From Acholeplasmatales bacterium (GTDB lineage: Bacteria; Bacillota_I; Bacilli_A; Acholeplasmatales; Acholeplasmataceae): a DNA stretch of 64,000 nt. The notes beneath the pieces are model-generated. The model was not told where the DNA came from, did no database searches, and saw only the letters and a list, made by a program, of their open reading frames with translations. Positions 25,141 through 34,608 of the stretch are shown one piece after another. The stretch lies in contig JAITXT010000021.1 of the NCBI GenBank assembly GCA_031284585.1, positions 1 to 64,000 of the forward strand, in the 5' to 3' direction. Numbering within the stretch: the first letter of the stretch is position 1; each line of letters starts with the position of its first letter. The translations under genes and the position numbers were made by a program.

Positions 25141-25314
25141 ATGGCTTATAAAATTGATCCAAGTCGATGTATTAAATGTCTACTTTGTATTTCTAATTGT
25201 CCTGTAGGAGCAATAACTGAAGAAAGTGACGCTTGCGTAATAGATGAAACATTATGCGTTAGTTGCGGAACTTGTGCTGCTGGTTGTCCTTGTGAAGCAA
25301 TCAGTGAAGAATAG
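25141..25314 (+). CDS. 2[4Fe-4S] ferredoxin
   Basis: A 57-residue clostridial-type ferredoxin with two cluster motifs: CIKCLLCISNCP (from C10) and CVSCGTCAAGCPCEAI. Each offers CxxCxxC plus a remote CP. It is a low-potential electron carrier for anaerobic metabolism such as pyruvate:ferredoxin oxidoreductase or hydrogenase. GGAGGG at 25128-25133 sets the ATG at 25141. It is monocistronic with its own terminator. Confidence 0.95.
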   Translation: MAYKIDPSRCIKCLLCISNCPVGAITEESDACVIDETLCVSCGTCAAGCPCEAISEE

Positions 25315-25325
25315 AAACTTCTATA

Positions 25326-25355
25326 AAAAAAATCTTGCTGCTGCAAGATTTTTTT
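25326..25355 (+). terminator. Ferredoxin terminator
   Basis: Stem AATCTTGC (25331-25338) / GCAAGATT (25343-25350) with a TGCT loop, extended by flanking A and T runs and ending in a T tract. Confidence 0.88.
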
Positions 25356-25369
25356 ATTATTAAATATTT

Positions 25370-26071
25370 ATGGATTTTAAATTAAATGAAATTAATAGAG
25401 ATAGTTATGATTCTTTTATTAGATATCTTATCTCGCTTAAAGATATAAAAAATCAAATATTTGTTTCTAAATTAATTAAAACTAGATATATACTATTAGG
25501 TATAAAAAGTGGAGTTATTAGAGATATTTGTAAAAGAATAAATAAAATTGATATTATTTCTTTTTTCAAATTTTCAAATAATAAATACTACGAAGAAGTA
25601 ATTATTGAAGGAATACTATTAGAAAAAACGGAAGATTTTGATATAATTTCAAATTATGTACTAAATAAAGTAGATAATTGGGGAATTTGTGATTCTCTCA
25701 AAGCTGGATTTATTACTAAAAATCTAAGTTTTTACTTTGAAAAGATAGAATATTTATGTTCTTCTAACGAAGAGTACTTAGAAAGATTTGGATTTTCTCT
25801 ACTTCGCATGTACTATTTAAAGACTTCTGAATATTTAGAAAGAATTTTTGAATTAATTGAGAAAAAATCTTCTAGTTATTATTATGTAAATATGATGAAA
25901 TCATGGTTACTCGCGGATATAATTGTTAAATTTGAAAAAGAAGCTTTATTATTTTTAAATAGATCTACTTTAGATAAATGGACTTTTAATAAAGCCATTT
26001 CAAAAGCAAGAGATTCATTTAGAGTAAGGGATGAATTAAAAATATATTTAAAGAGTTTTAAAAAAAAATAG
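25370..26071 (+). CDS. AlkD-like DNA alkylation repair glycosylase
   Basis: 233 residues, all-helical HEAT-like repeat protein of the AlkD family. These enzymes excise 3-methyladenine, 7-methylguanine and even bulky cationic adducts without flipping the base. Family segments seen: KNNKYYEEVIIEGILL-like helix (YYEEVIIEG), DNWGICDSLKAGF (the conserved N-W-x-x-C-D with the catalytic Asp), and FNKAISKARDSFRV near the C-terminus. No Shine-Dalgarno is visible between the ferredoxin terminator and the ATG. It lies just upstream of the DarT-like DNA-modifying toxin module. Confidence 0.85.
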   Translation: MDFKLNEINRDSYDSFIRYLISLKDIKNQIFVSKLIKTRYILLGIKSGVIRDICKRINKIDIISFFKFSNNKYYEEVIIEGILLEKTEDFDIISNYVLNKVDNWGICDSLKAGFITKNLSFYFEKIEYLCSSNEEYLERFGFSLLRMYYLKTSEYLERIFELIEKKSSSYYYVNMMKSWLLADIIVKFEKEALLFLNRSTLDKWTFNKAISKARDSFRVRDELKIYLKSFKKK

Positions 26072-26218
26072 TGATGTTAAAGATAAATGGTATGATAAGT
26101 ATATCTTTTCCCGATAAATGGGTAAGGTATCAATAAAAATGAGCAAAAACCTAATAAAATTATAGGTATTCGCGTATAATATATTAGATAATATTAGTAG
26201 AAAGGTGAGGAGATACTG
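26072..26218 (+). promoter_or_regulatory. Promoter region of the leader/AAA/DarT/NADAR unit
   Basis: The stretch holds a small inverted repeat ACCTA/TAGGT (about 26149-26167) and TATAAT at 26175-26180 without an obvious -35. The strong ribosome-binding site AGGTGAGGAG at 26203-26212 is placed 6 bases before the ATG at 26219. No other gene fits. Confidence 0.5.
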
Positions 26219-26314
<96 letters not shown>

Positions 26315-26406
26315 ATACGTAGGGATAACTTATAATAGGTATAAAAAGATAATAGATTTCAGTAGTTTCCTAAATTTTCATATTAGTTATTGTTTTGGTG
26401 ATATTC

Positions 26407-28059
26407 ATGATATCTAAAAAACAATTAATGGATAAAATAGAAGCTTTGTATACTTCTTATGAGCATATAAATAATTTTGATGAACTATATAAAAAAATTA
26501 TGTCAAGTTATCAAGATTCTAAAATGTTGATTAATGAACAAATTTTACAATATGATAAAAAAATAATTCAAAATAATACCATAGTTGATACTAGATTAAA
26601 TGAGTTTAGAAGCAAAATTGATAATTCAATTAGTTTAAATAATGAACATTTTGACACATTAATAAATGATTGGAGAAATAAAATTAGTGAATCATTTGTT
26701 GAGCATAATACCGATCTCGATAATCGTGCCAATACTTTAACTTCAAAAATAAATGATTTAATTTCAGAATCTTATGATCATAATAGAGAAATAATAAATA
26801 CTCAAAAATCAAGTTTTGATAAAATTTGTTCCGAAATAAAAGATAAAATTAATGAATTGACACAATCTAATACAGAATCCATTAATGCTCAATTAACTGA
26901 GCAAGAAAAAGAGTATTTAATTAGAATAAATGAAGAAATACTAAAACAATCATCAATTTGGAATGATAAAATTACTTCAATTACTGGAGAAGTTAAAAAT
27001 GTTTTAGAAAAGTATGAAATTGATGTTTATGAAATGATTAATAGTATCGCTTTTAATAAAATTAATAGTGTTTTGATTGAGGATATTTCTGCTAAAGCAA
27101 CTGAAAATATACTAAATGCTTTTAATAAAGTTTTAGTAAATTTAAAACAGCCAGAAGCGGATAGTATTATTGATGCAATTAAAGGTTTGTTAAATAGCAA
27201 AATTAGTGGTCTAGTTAAAAAAGAAGAAATAAGAGAACCACTAAAACCAATTACTGATACTGAATTATTTCACAAAAATCACGATAAATTAAAAACTTGT
27301 ATTGACGCAAATACGAAGGAATCTCCTATCATTCCAATGATAGTTGGACCTGCTGGTACTGGTAAATCTACTGCAGTGGAACAAATATCAAGAGAGATGG
27401 GCTTACATTTTTATATGGCTAATAGAATTCAAAATACATTTGAATTAGTTGGATTTGTTGATGCAGCAGGAAATTATGTTACGACACAATTTTATGAAGC
27501 ATTTACTAAAGGTGGTTTATTTTTATTTGATGAAGTTGATGCTTCTTCTCCAGAAGCATTGGTTACGATAAATGCGGCTATCGCTCAAGGTTACATGGCA
27601 TTTCCAGGAAATCCTAGACCAATAGAAATGCATAGTGATTTTAAAGTTGTATGTGCTGGAAATACTTTCGGTACTGGATCAACTTTACAATATACTGGTA
27701 GAAATAAACTTGATGCAGCAACTCTTGATCGATTCATGATTATTGAGTGGGACTACGATACAGAATTAGAATCTAAGTTAATTAAAGATGATAATCTACT
27801 AAATTTTTGTTGGATACTTAGAAGTGAATCTGCGAAAGTTGATCCAAGTGTAATCATATCCACACGTGGAATAATAACTTTAGAGAGAGTATTTAATCAA
27901 AATGCAATAAGTAAAGCTTTTAGTAATGAGGAGATTCTAAAACAAAAATTTTTCGAAACAACGAAAAAAGAAAGTTTATTGAAAATAAAAGAAGCTGTTA
28001 GTCAAACTATGAATTCTAATCCCTATTTTAAATATTTAGAATTGTTAACAAAAAAATAA
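26407..28059 (+). CDS. Coiled-coil AAA+ ATPase, CobS/MoxR-like (AAA_5)
   Basis: 550 residues. The first 270 or so are helical and polar with heptad character (no membrane segment). Then comes one AAA+ domain: Walker A GPAGTGKST (314-322), Walker B LFLFDEVD (371-378), sensor 1 AGNTFG (N419), arginine finger in LDAATLDRF (R442), and STRG (485-488). This is the AAA_5 branch typified by CobS and MoxR, which act as hexameric remodelling motors for a vWA/CobT-like partner. The downstream gene is such a candidate. ATG 26407 has only a weak GGTG ribosome-binding site; TAATG links it to the next gene. Confidence 0.85.
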   Translation: MISKKQLMDKIEALYTSYEHINNFDELYKKIMSSYQDSKMLINEQILQYDKKIIQNNTIVDTRLNEFRSKIDNSISLNNEHFDTLINDWRNKISESFVEHNTDLDNRANTLTSKINDLISESYDHNREIINTQKSSFDKICSEIKDKINELTQSNTESINAQLTEQEKEYLIRINEEILKQSSIWNDKITSITGEVKNVLEKYEIDVYEMINSIAFNKINSVLIEDISAKATENILNAFNKVLVNLKQPEADSIIDAIKGLLNSKISGLVKKEEIREPLKPITDTELFHKNHDKLKTCIDANTKESPIIPMIVGPAGTGKSTAVEQISREMGLHFYMANRIQNTFELVGFVDAAGNYVTTQFYEAFTKGGLFLFDEVDASSPEALVTINAAIAQGYMAFPGNPRPIEMHSDFKVVCAGNTFGTGSTLQYTGRNKLDAATLDRFMIIEWDYDTELESKLIKDDNLLNFCWILRSESAKVDPSVIISTRGIITLERVFNQNAISKAFSNEEILKQKFFETTKKESLLKIKEAVSQTMNSNPYFKYLELLTKK

Positions 28060-30026
28060 TGATTAGAAAAGTTTTTGAAGATTATACTTACACAGAAGAA
28101 ATAAAAGTAAAGAAAACTATAAAAGAGGAAATAGAAGAGGTTTATTATGATAAAATAGCTCGTTCAGAAATGGTTTATGAACCACCTACTGGAGTCACAC
28201 ATTGTTTGCATTGTGGTGACAGATTAATAGATTCGATGTGGTCATATACTACTTCTAACGGAAAATATTTATGTCCTGATTGTTGGTTTAATAAAACAAC
28301 ATCTTCCCAAAAAGATAGATACAGGGAAAAAGCTCAGAAAATGAGTCAAGGTGGATATAGTTATAAGACTGTTTACGATTCTAAAAGAAAGACGAGAACT
28401 ATTACTAAAGACAAGGAAATTGAGATAGATGAGACTGTTACTCAAAATGGACATAGATTAGTTATCCCGTTTGAAATAAAATACGATATTAACAATGAAA
28501 TAAATAAACATAATGTTAAAATTGATATTCTGGGAAATTATTATAAAAATCGTAGTTTTTTTCCTCAAAAGTATATTTCAGATGAGAAAATAGAGAATGA
28601 CTCTGTTTGGTATAATGCGTCAAGTTATAGTGAAGCAATATCAAAATTGCATCGTATATATCATAAAGATAAAGTAAAAATATTTAATATAGGTAATATT
28701 CCTTATAACGAAATTATAGTTGATGAAAAGCAAGTTTTGAAAGAATTTTTGGATGTTGTTGGATTTTATCCGAATGTTCCAGCATATATTCAAGGGCATC
28801 CATTAAATATGTATAATAACCATAGAACAAATGAAGTATCTATAGATAAGATTATTACTTTTTACTGTAATTTATCAATAAATAGTCATTTAGATTATGG
28901 TCACTATAAAAATAGAGGAATCATAATTTATAGTTTAATAGATTATTTACTTGAAAAGGACTTTAAAATTAGTTTGATTTTATTAGATGCGACTTTTATT
29001 GAAGGGGAGACAATTATTCAAGAATTTGAACCTCAAATCTTCAGTAAAATTTCTAACGAAAATCCGAACTATACAAGTTTATTTGAAGAACAAACAAAAA
29101 AACTGGATTTTCTTTATAATATGATTACAAACATTTATTTCTATAGAGTACTTTTACTGGAAAATAAAACTAATATCATTAAAAAATCAAAACTTAGTGA
29201 GAAATGGAATGATGGGTTTGGATACTATTTAAAGAATGAAGATTTAAGAAATATTTGTGGACTAGGTGATGAAACAATAATTTTTGGAGATCCAAGTGAA
29301 CATGGGATAAGTGGGTTATACTTAGATGATGATTTTATAAATACTATGGAATCTATTGGAAGTGATAGTAAATTAATTGATCAAGATAGTTCTGAAGTAT
29401 ATTCGAAGACGAGTGAAATTCCAGTTAAAAAAGTCATAAAAAATAGAAATATTACTAAATTAATTCATGTTACTGCAGAAGAAAATATACCATCGATTAA
29501 AGAAATAGGTTTATTACCAAAAATAGATTTAGAAAATAAAAATGTAAAATTTCACCAAAATGATTATTTAAGACTAGATAAACATAAAGATGCGATTTGT
29601 TTATCAGTTTCTGAACCAAACGATTTTCTATTTAGGGAGTTTACGCATAGAAATCCAAATATTAAGTACAAAGTTATCGAAATAAATCCAGTTATTCTAT
29701 TCGAAAAAGATGAAAATAAGCAAGAAATAGAAAAGATATATTCAGATTACAATGCTGCATCAAGATTCTCAAAAAAAAGTTGTAGTGATATGGAAATAAT
29801 GTTTCAAGATAGATTAAGACGAAAAGCTAAAATTCATACTAGAGATAATTTAGAAAGTTATAATCCAACTAGTGGTCAGGCTGAAATACTTTATTTTGGG
29901 AGTATTGATCCAAAATATTTTTTAAATATATATGATTATACTGTTAAACCTGATAAATTTCACATAAATGATAGTGAGTTTAAAAATAAAAAAAGGAGAA
30001 TTTATGAAACAACCACAGACAAGTAA
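28059..30026 (+). CDS. Zinc-ribbon protein with C-terminal DarT-like ADP-ribosyltransferase
   Basis: 655 residues. (1) A zinc ribbon with C49/C52 and C72/C75. (2) A middle region (about 130-430) with a CobT/DUF7192-like flavour, e.g. NRGIIIYSLIDYLLEKDF (285-302), consistent with partnering the upstream ATPase. (3) Residues about 463-627 match the DarT/DUF4433 fold: LIHVTAEENIPSIKEIGL (H470), ICLSVSEPN, KYKVIEINPVILF, MFQD, and PTSGQAEIL with the presumed catalytic E609. DarT enzymes ADP-ribosylate bases in DNA. TAATG coupling with the ATPase; overlaps the NADAR gene by 23 bases. The middle-domain assignment is tentative. Confidence 0.78.
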   Translation: MIRKVFEDYTYTEEIKVKKTIKEEIEEVYYDKIARSEMVYEPPTGVTHCLHCGDRLIDSMWSYTTSNGKYLCPDCWFNKTTSSQKDRYREKAQKMSQGGYSYKTVYDSKRKTRTITKDKEIEIDETVTQNGHRLVIPFEIKYDINNEINKHNVKIDILGNYYKNRSFFPQKYISDEKIENDSVWYNASSYSEAISKLHRIYHKDKVKIFNIGNIPYNEIIVDEKQVLKEFLDVVGFYPNVPAYIQGHPLNMYNNHRTNEVSIDKIITFYCNLSINSHLDYGHYKNRGIIIYSLIDYLLEKDFKISLILLDATFIEGETIIQEFEPQIFSKISNENPNYTSLFEEQTKKLDFLYNMITNIYFYRVLLLENKTNIIKKSKLSEKWNDGFGYYLKNEDLRNICGLGDETIIFGDPSEHGISGLYLDDDFINTMESIGSDSKLIDQDSSEVYSKTSEIPVKKVIKNRNITKLIHVTAEENIPSIKEIGLLPKIDLENKNVKFHQNDYLRLDKHKDAICLSVSEPNDFLFREFTHRNPNIKYKVIEINPVILFEKDENKQEIEKIYSDYNAASRFSKKSCSDMEIMFQDRLRRKAKIHTRDNLESYNPTSGQAEILYFGSIDPKYFLNIYDYTVKPDKFHINDSEFKNKKRRIYETTTDK

Positions 30027-30693
30027 ATTAGCATTTATAGTTAAAAACAATAAGATTTTTGAGAAGGTATTTACTTTTGATTTTTATGGAGGTTTTGCGA
30101 TATCGCAAAAACAAAAAACAATTGATGCTTTTCATAGTGAAATTGCTAAATATGGAGATTTTAAGGTGCTTGAGATATCAAGTAAATCCAGGAACCCTAT
30201 AGGGAATGCTTTGAGTGCGTTTAATTTGCTTTTAGATATCAAGGGAAATAAATATCCTGTTGAGTGTATCTATCAATCTTCAAAAGTTTTTAACGATAAT
30301 ATTCAATATAAAAATCTATTATATGCAACTCCTCCAGTGGCAAAAAAGACTATTCAAGATAATGTTTTTACAATGGAATTAGAACTTATTAGTTTTAATT
30401 GCTTTGGTAAAGTTTTCCCATTAAATCCAGTTACTTTTTTCTATGATTATATTTATGTTGCTGCTCTTTACCAAAATCCATCTATTGCTAGTGAAGTAAT
30501 TAATTATGATTGTTTTACAGATGTTGAATTTAATTATAAAAAACAAGTTGCTTCTCAAGCAAGATCTTGTGCAATTTATATATATTTAAAAAATAATAAT
30601 CTTCTCGAAGAGGCAATAAGTGATATAGAGAAATTTAAGGAGATTTATGGCTTGGTTATTATTCCATATAATAAAATTTTGGAATTAAATTAA
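30004..30693 (+). CDS. DarT1-associated NADAR-family protein, likely antitoxin
   Basis: 229 residues. Distinctive segments are FDFYGGFAISQKQK (25-38), VLEISSKS (55-62), NALSAFNLL (68-76), VECIYQSSKVF (86-96), FFYDYIYVAAL (145-155) and FTDVEFN (171-177). I recognise these as the family found next to DarT1 toxins, related to YbiA/NADAR N-glycosidases; E87 sits where NADAR proteins have the 'E-x-x-x-Q-x-x-K' catalytic element. NADAR antitoxins remove ADP-ribose from guanine in DNA. AAAAGGAGA sets the ATG at 30004, inside the end of the toxin gene, a typical coupled toxin-antitoxin layout. Biochemical role is inferred. Confidence 0.78.
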   Translation: MKQPQTSKLAFIVKNNKIFEKVFTFDFYGGFAISQKQKTIDAFHSEIAKYGDFKVLEISSKSRNPIGNALSAFNLLLDIKGNKYPVECIYQSSKVFNDNIQYKNLLYATPPVAKKTIQDNVFTMELELISFNCFGKVFPLNPVTFFYDYIYVAALYQNPSIASEVINYDCFTDVEFNYKKQVASQARSCAIYIYLKNNNLLEEAISDIEKFKEIYGLVIIPYNKILELN

Positions 30694-30810
30694 TAATATT
30701 TTTAAGTTTAATAATCATAAATAAAGGTATATAATAATAGTTTTCAAGAATGCATTTTAAAGAAATTTATTGTAAAAATTTTTTATCTATAAAAATTTAT
30801 TTGATTATGG

Positions 30811-30816
30811 TATAAT
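30811..30816 (+). promoter_or_regulatory. Extended -10 promoter for rpiB-upp-V-ATPase
   Basis: TATAAT preceded by TATGG (TGn-type extended -10) with a poor -35, 15 bases before the rpiB ATG. The AAAGGAGG ribosome-binding site lies between. Confidence 0.55.
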
Positions 30817-30831
30817 GTTAAAGGAGGCTTT

Positions 30832-31269
30832 ATGGAAATAGCGATTACCTCAGATCATGGAGGATTAGAACTTAAGAATAAAATAGTCGAATATTATAAG
30901 AATACTTACAATATTCATGATTTAGGAGTTTTTAGTAATCTTTCTGTTGATTACCCCGATGTAGCAAAAAATCTTTATGAAAACATTATTGCTAATAATT
31001 ATGATTTTAGTATTGCTATATGTGGAACTGGTATTGGTATTTCAATTGCTTTGAATAAATTTAATGGTATTAGATGTGCTCTAGTCTATCAAAAAGAAGT
31101 AGCAAGATTAGCTAAAGAACATAATAATGCTAACGTTATTGCCCTTGGTGGTAGATTTATGAGTATTAATCTTGCTATTAGCATGATTGATGAGTTTATT
31201 AACTCTAAATATGATGATAGACATGAGAAGAGAATAGATAAAATAAAAAAAATAGAGGAGGAGTGCTAA
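30832..31269 (+). CDS. rpiB: Ribose-5-phosphate isomerase B
   Basis: A 145-residue RpiB/LacAB-fold enzyme interconverting ribose-5-phosphate and ribulose-5-phosphate. MEIAITSDHGGLELK carries the SDHGG substrate motif, then SVDYPDVA, and ICGTGIGISIALNK with the catalytic Cys. C-terminal ALGGRFMS is also typical. AAAGGAGG gives a strong start. In Bacilli rpiB is normally followed by glyA and upp; here glyA is missing and upp follows directly. Confidence 0.94.
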   Translation: MEIAITSDHGGLELKNKIVEYYKNTYNIHDLGVFSNLSVDYPDVAKNLYENIIANNYDFSIAICGTGIGISIALNKFNGIRCALVYQKEVARLAKEHNNANVIALGGRFMSINLAISMIDEFINSKYDDRHEKRIDKIKKIEEEC

Positions 31270-31896
31270 ATGAAAGATTGTGTTATACTAAACCATCCCT
31301 TAATCCTACATAAAATGTCTATAATAAGAGATAAAAACACTAGTTGTAAAACATTTAGAGAAAACGTATCTGAGGTAGGAGGTCTAATTGCCTATGAAGT
31401 AACTAGAGACCTTGAGGTGAAAGAAGTTGAAGTAACAACTCCAATTGAGAAAACTATTTGTTATGAACTTGCCAAGAAAGTGGTAATAGTGCCCATATTA
31501 AGAGCTGGTTTATCAATGGCTGATGGTATTCATAATATGATTCCTTCTGCTAAAATTGGACATATAGGCATGTACAGAGATGAAGATACAAGACTACCAA
31601 ATGTATATTATGCTAAATTTCCAGAAGAAATAAAAGAAGGAATAGTAATATTAGTAGATCCAATGCTTGCTACAGGAAATAGTGCAGTAAAAGCAATTGA
31701 CATTTTGAAAGAAAAAGGTGCGAAAGACATTAAGTACGTTGGATTAGTGGGCTGTGATGAGGGAATAGATAACATTAGAAAACATCATGCTGATGTTCCA
31801 ATCTATTTGGCAGCTAAAGATAAAAAATTAAACGAAAGGGGATATATCGTTCCAGGTCTTGGAGACTGTGGAGACAGATTATTTGGTACAAAATAA
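31270..31896 (+). CDS. upp: Uracil phosphoribosyltransferase
   Basis: 208 residues converting uracil and PRPP to UMP. The PRPP-binding loop is [14 protein letters not shown], the N-terminal flexible loop region includes [10 protein letters not shown], and the C-terminal uracil site is [18 protein letters not shown], all standard. It begins directly after the rpiB stop, behind GAGGAGGAG. Salvage of uracil suits a reduced-biosynthesis lifestyle. The V-ATPase operon follows without a gap. Confidence 0.97.
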   Translation: MKDCVILNHPLILHKMSIIRDKNTSCKTFRENVSEVGGLIAYEVTRDLEVKEVEVTTPIEKTICYELAKKVVIVPILRAGLSMADGIHNMIPSAKIGHIGMYRDEDTRLPNVYYAKFPEEIKEGIVILVDPMLATGNSAVKAIDILKEKGAKDIKYVGLVGCDEGIDNIRKHHADVPIYLAAKDKKLNERGYIVPGLGDCGDRLFGTK

Positions 31897-32205
31897 ATGG
31901 AATCTAGTTTATTAGAAAAAATACTTATTGCGGAAAAAGAATCAAAAGATAGAATATTGAAAGAGAAAGAAAATTCTCTACTTTTGATTGCCTCTAAAGA
32001 AAAAGAAGCTTTAAAAGAAAACGAAAGATTAGAAAAAGATATAAGTGAAAACATTTTGAATGTTAAAAGTAAAATTGATAGTGATATTAAAAAGGTTCTC
32101 TTAGATAATGATAAAGAAGTAGAAAAAATAATTAATAATATCAAGAAAAATGCTTCTAAACAAGTAGATGAAGCTGTTAATGCTATTATTGCTATGGTGA
32201 TATAG
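31897..32205 (+). CDS. ntpF: V-type ATPase peripheral-stalk subunit (G/H-like, NtpF)
   Basis: 102 residues, almost entirely one charged helix rich in Lys, Glu and Ser, with Ala/Ile/Leu heptads and no membrane segment. That composition and its position first in the operon match NtpF/subunit H, which pairs with subunit E to form the peripheral stalk. The ATG directly abuts the upp stop. Identity rests on position and composition because this subunit diverges quickly. Confidence 0.75.
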   Translation: MESSLLEKILIAEKESKDRILKEKENSLLLIASKEKEALKENERLEKDISENILNVKSKIDSDIKKVLLDNDKEVEKIINNIKKNASKQVDEAVNAIIAMVI

Positions 32206-34109
32206 TGATTATAAAAGTTAAAAGAGCTAAAATTTATTTTTTAGAAAATGATTTTAATTTAATCGTAGAAAATCTCCAAAAAAGTTCTTCTTTTATGCTT
32301 GATAACAAGTATATTACGGATTCTTTTTCTACTCAATTAGATCAAAAAGTTAAAGATATTGATTTAGCAATTAAAGCTATCTCTAAATATACTAAAAAAG
32401 AAAAAGCTTTTTCATTTCATGAAGCAACTTATTCTGATTATTTAGTTGATTATAGTGATTTAGATGAAGTAATTCTTAATATTAATTCTAATAACAGAGA
32501 AATACTTGATAATTTAAATACTTTAAACTCTCTTAGTGAGGAAAAGAAGAATCTACTCATGTATCAATCTATTAATGTTCCAACATCTTATTTTTTAGAT
32601 ACTAAATATGTTGATATCATAGTTGGGAAAATAAATGAAAAAGAACTACCAAATCTAATTGAAATAATATCATTATTTAAAGATGCGGGATTTGAAATAT
32701 TATTTGAAGAAAAAGATATTAAAGGACTTGCTATTTATATAGATAAAAGTAAGAAATTAGAATTATCTAATAAATTAGAAACTATTTCTTTCCATAATGT
32801 AGTTCTTCCAAATTATGATATAAAAATTACAGATAGAATTTCTTTAATTGATGAGGAAACTTTAAAAATATCTCAATCTAATAATGAACTAATATTAAGT
32901 TTTACAGAATTTAAAGAGAAATTAGATAAACTTTATTGTTATCATGATCAAGTTCTAAATCAAAAATATATTTCTTCTTTGAAATATGATTATTTAGAAA
33001 AATGTGCTTTTTTAGAAGGATTTATAAGAGTAGATAAGGTATTAGAATTTGAAAGTTCATTTAAAGATATTAATACTTGTTCAATCGAATATAAAGATAT
33101 TGAAAAAACTGAAAGCGCACCAACAGTAATAAAAAACAATAAATTTGTTGCTAATTTTGAAGGAATTACTAATATGTTTTCTGTTCCATCAAGACATGAA
33201 ATTGATCCTAATCCAATGATGTCTTTTTGGTATTTAATTATTATAGGTATTATGATTGGTGATATCGGATATGGGCTTGTTATAAGCATATTCACTATTT
33301 TATATATTAAATTAAAACATCCAAAAGGTGGATTTTTAAAGATGCTTTATGTATTCTTTTATTCAGGAATCATGGCTATTATAGGTGGTTTTATCTTTAA
33401 TTCAATTTTTGGGTACCCGTTTTTAGAAGCATTCGGACTTCATGGATTACTATCCCCTCTAGATGATATAATTTTGCTATTAGTTATTTCAGTAGGAATA
33501 GGTATTGTTCATATTATTTGTGGTCTTTCATTTAAGGCATTTCTTAGTTTTAGAGATGGTAACTGGCAAGATGCTTTATCAAAAGGTATTAGTTGGATTT
33601 TTATTCTAATTGGGGTAGTATTAATTTCTCCTCCAATTATTTTACCGATGTTAGGAGATACAACGACAAAAGTTGATCTATCTACATTTGCTTTTCCATT
33701 ATTTATTCTAGGAATTGCATTTATTTTATTATTCTCTGGATCCGGCAAAAATATTGGTGGTAAAGTTGCTTATGGACTTGCTGGTGTATATAATGTGACA
33801 GGATACTTGTCTGATGTTCTTAGTTATTCTAGAATACTTGCGCTATGCGTATCTGGTGCTGCTATTGCTTCAACTATGAATTTACTTGCTGGTATGGTAT
33901 CTGGTGTTCCAGTTATTGGATTTTTACTTTATATTGTTGTTTTCTTAATTGGACATGGTATTAATTTTGCTTCTGGGTTACTAGGTGCTTATGTTCATGA
34001 TTCAAGATTACAATATTTAGAATTTTTTGGAAAGTTTTACGATGGTGGAGGTACTTTATTTATGCCTCTTGAAATAAAATTAAAATATTTAGATAACATT
34101 AAAATTTAA
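32205..34109 (+). CDS. ntpI: V-type ATPase subunit I (a subunit)
   Basis: 634 residues. The N-terminal half (about 1-340) is a soluble hairpin of coiled coils and alpha/beta lobes that contacts the stalks. The C-terminal half has about seven to eight membrane helices beginning at SFWYLIIIGIMIGDIGYGL, including LSDVLSYSRILALCVSGAAIA, which carries the essential ion-channel Arg (R in SYSRILAL), and a final GHGINFASGLLGAYVHDSRLQ. GTG start overlapping the previous stop (TAGTG). Confidence 0.92.
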   Translation: MIIKVKRAKIYFLENDFNLIVENLQKSSSFMLDNKYITDSFSTQLDQKVKDIDLAIKAISKYTKKEKAFSFHEATYSDYLVDYSDLDEVILNINSNNREILDNLNTLNSLSEEKKNLLMYQSINVPTSYFLDTKYVDIIVGKINEKELPNLIEIISLFKDAGFEILFEEKDIKGLAIYIDKSKKLELSNKLETISFHNVVLPNYDIKITDRISLIDEETLKISQSNNELILSFTEFKEKLDKLYCYHDQVLNQKYISSLKYDYLEKCAFLEGFIRVDKVLEFESSFKDINTCSIEYKDIEKTESAPTVIKNNKFVANFEGITNMFSVPSRHEIDPNPMMSFWYLIIIGIMIGDIGYGLVISIFTILYIKLKHPKGGFLKMLYVFFYSGIMAIIGGFIFNSIFGYPFLEAFGLHGLLSPLDDIILLLVISVGIGIVHIICGLSFKAFLSFRDGNWQDALSKGISWIFILIGVVLISPPIILPMLGDTTTKVDLSTFAFPLFILGIAFILLFSGSGKNIGGKVAYGLAGVYNVTGYLSDVLSYSRILALCVSGAAIASTMNLLAGMVSGVPVIGFLLYIVVFLIGHGINFASGLLGAYVHDSRLQYLEFFGKFYDGGGTLFMPLEIKLKYLDNIKI

Positions 34110-34122
34110 GGAGGAAATTTAG

Positions 34123-34593
34123 ATGGAAATTGGAGTTGTTTACGCTGTTTTAGGAGGTGCAATTGCAATATTTTTAGCAGGTTGCGGTTCCGCAATTGGG
34201 GTTGGTATAGCTGGACGTGCTGGAAATGCTGTTACAAGTGAAAAGCCAGAGTTATTTGTAAGTTGTTTATTACTACAAGCTCTTCCTGGAACTCAAGGTA
34301 TTTACGGTTTTTTAGTTGGTATCATGATTCTAAATAAGATTGGTTTAGTTGGTGGAGCTGGAGTTGTTAGCCTTACTCCTGATCAAGGTTTAGGATATTT
34401 AGCCTCTTCTCTTCCGATTGCTGTAGTAGGTTTAGTATCTGGAATTTACCAAGGTAAAGTCGCAGCTGCATCTATTAATCATGTAGCAAAACGTCCTGAA
34501 GGTAGAATTTCAGGTATCATTATGACTGCACTTGTAGAAACCTATGCTATTTTAGGACTTCTAGCTAGTTTGATTATCTTGACATCATTTTAA
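34123..34593 (+). CDS. ntpK: V-type ATPase rotor subunit K (c subunit)
   Basis: A 156-residue four-helix proteolipid, i.e. two fused hairpins, with one ion-binding carboxylate E139 in ALVETYAILG. The partner ligands known from the Enterococcus hirae Na+ ring are all present: the LPGTQG motif (L54, T57, Q58 here) and Q110 in GIYQGKVAAA. The first hairpin lacks a carboxylate. AAGGAGG upstream of the ATG. This points to sodium rather than proton translocation, by comparison with the structurally known homologue. Confidence 0.95.
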   Translation: MEIGVVYAVLGGAIAIFLAGCGSAIGVGIAGRAGNAVTSEKPELFVSCLLLQALPGTQGIYGFLVGIMILNKIGLVGGAGVVSLTPDQGLGYLASSLPIAVVGLVSGIYQGKVAAASINHVAKRPEGRISGIIMTALVETYAILGLLASLIILTSF

Positions 34594-34608
34594 TTTAGGT
34601 ATATTTAA

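Noticed and set aside
26407-28059. Cobaltochelatase CobS of cobalamin synthesis
   Set aside because: The AAA+ core is CobS-like, but the long coiled-coil front, the DarT-like partner and the lack of cob genes point to a different role.
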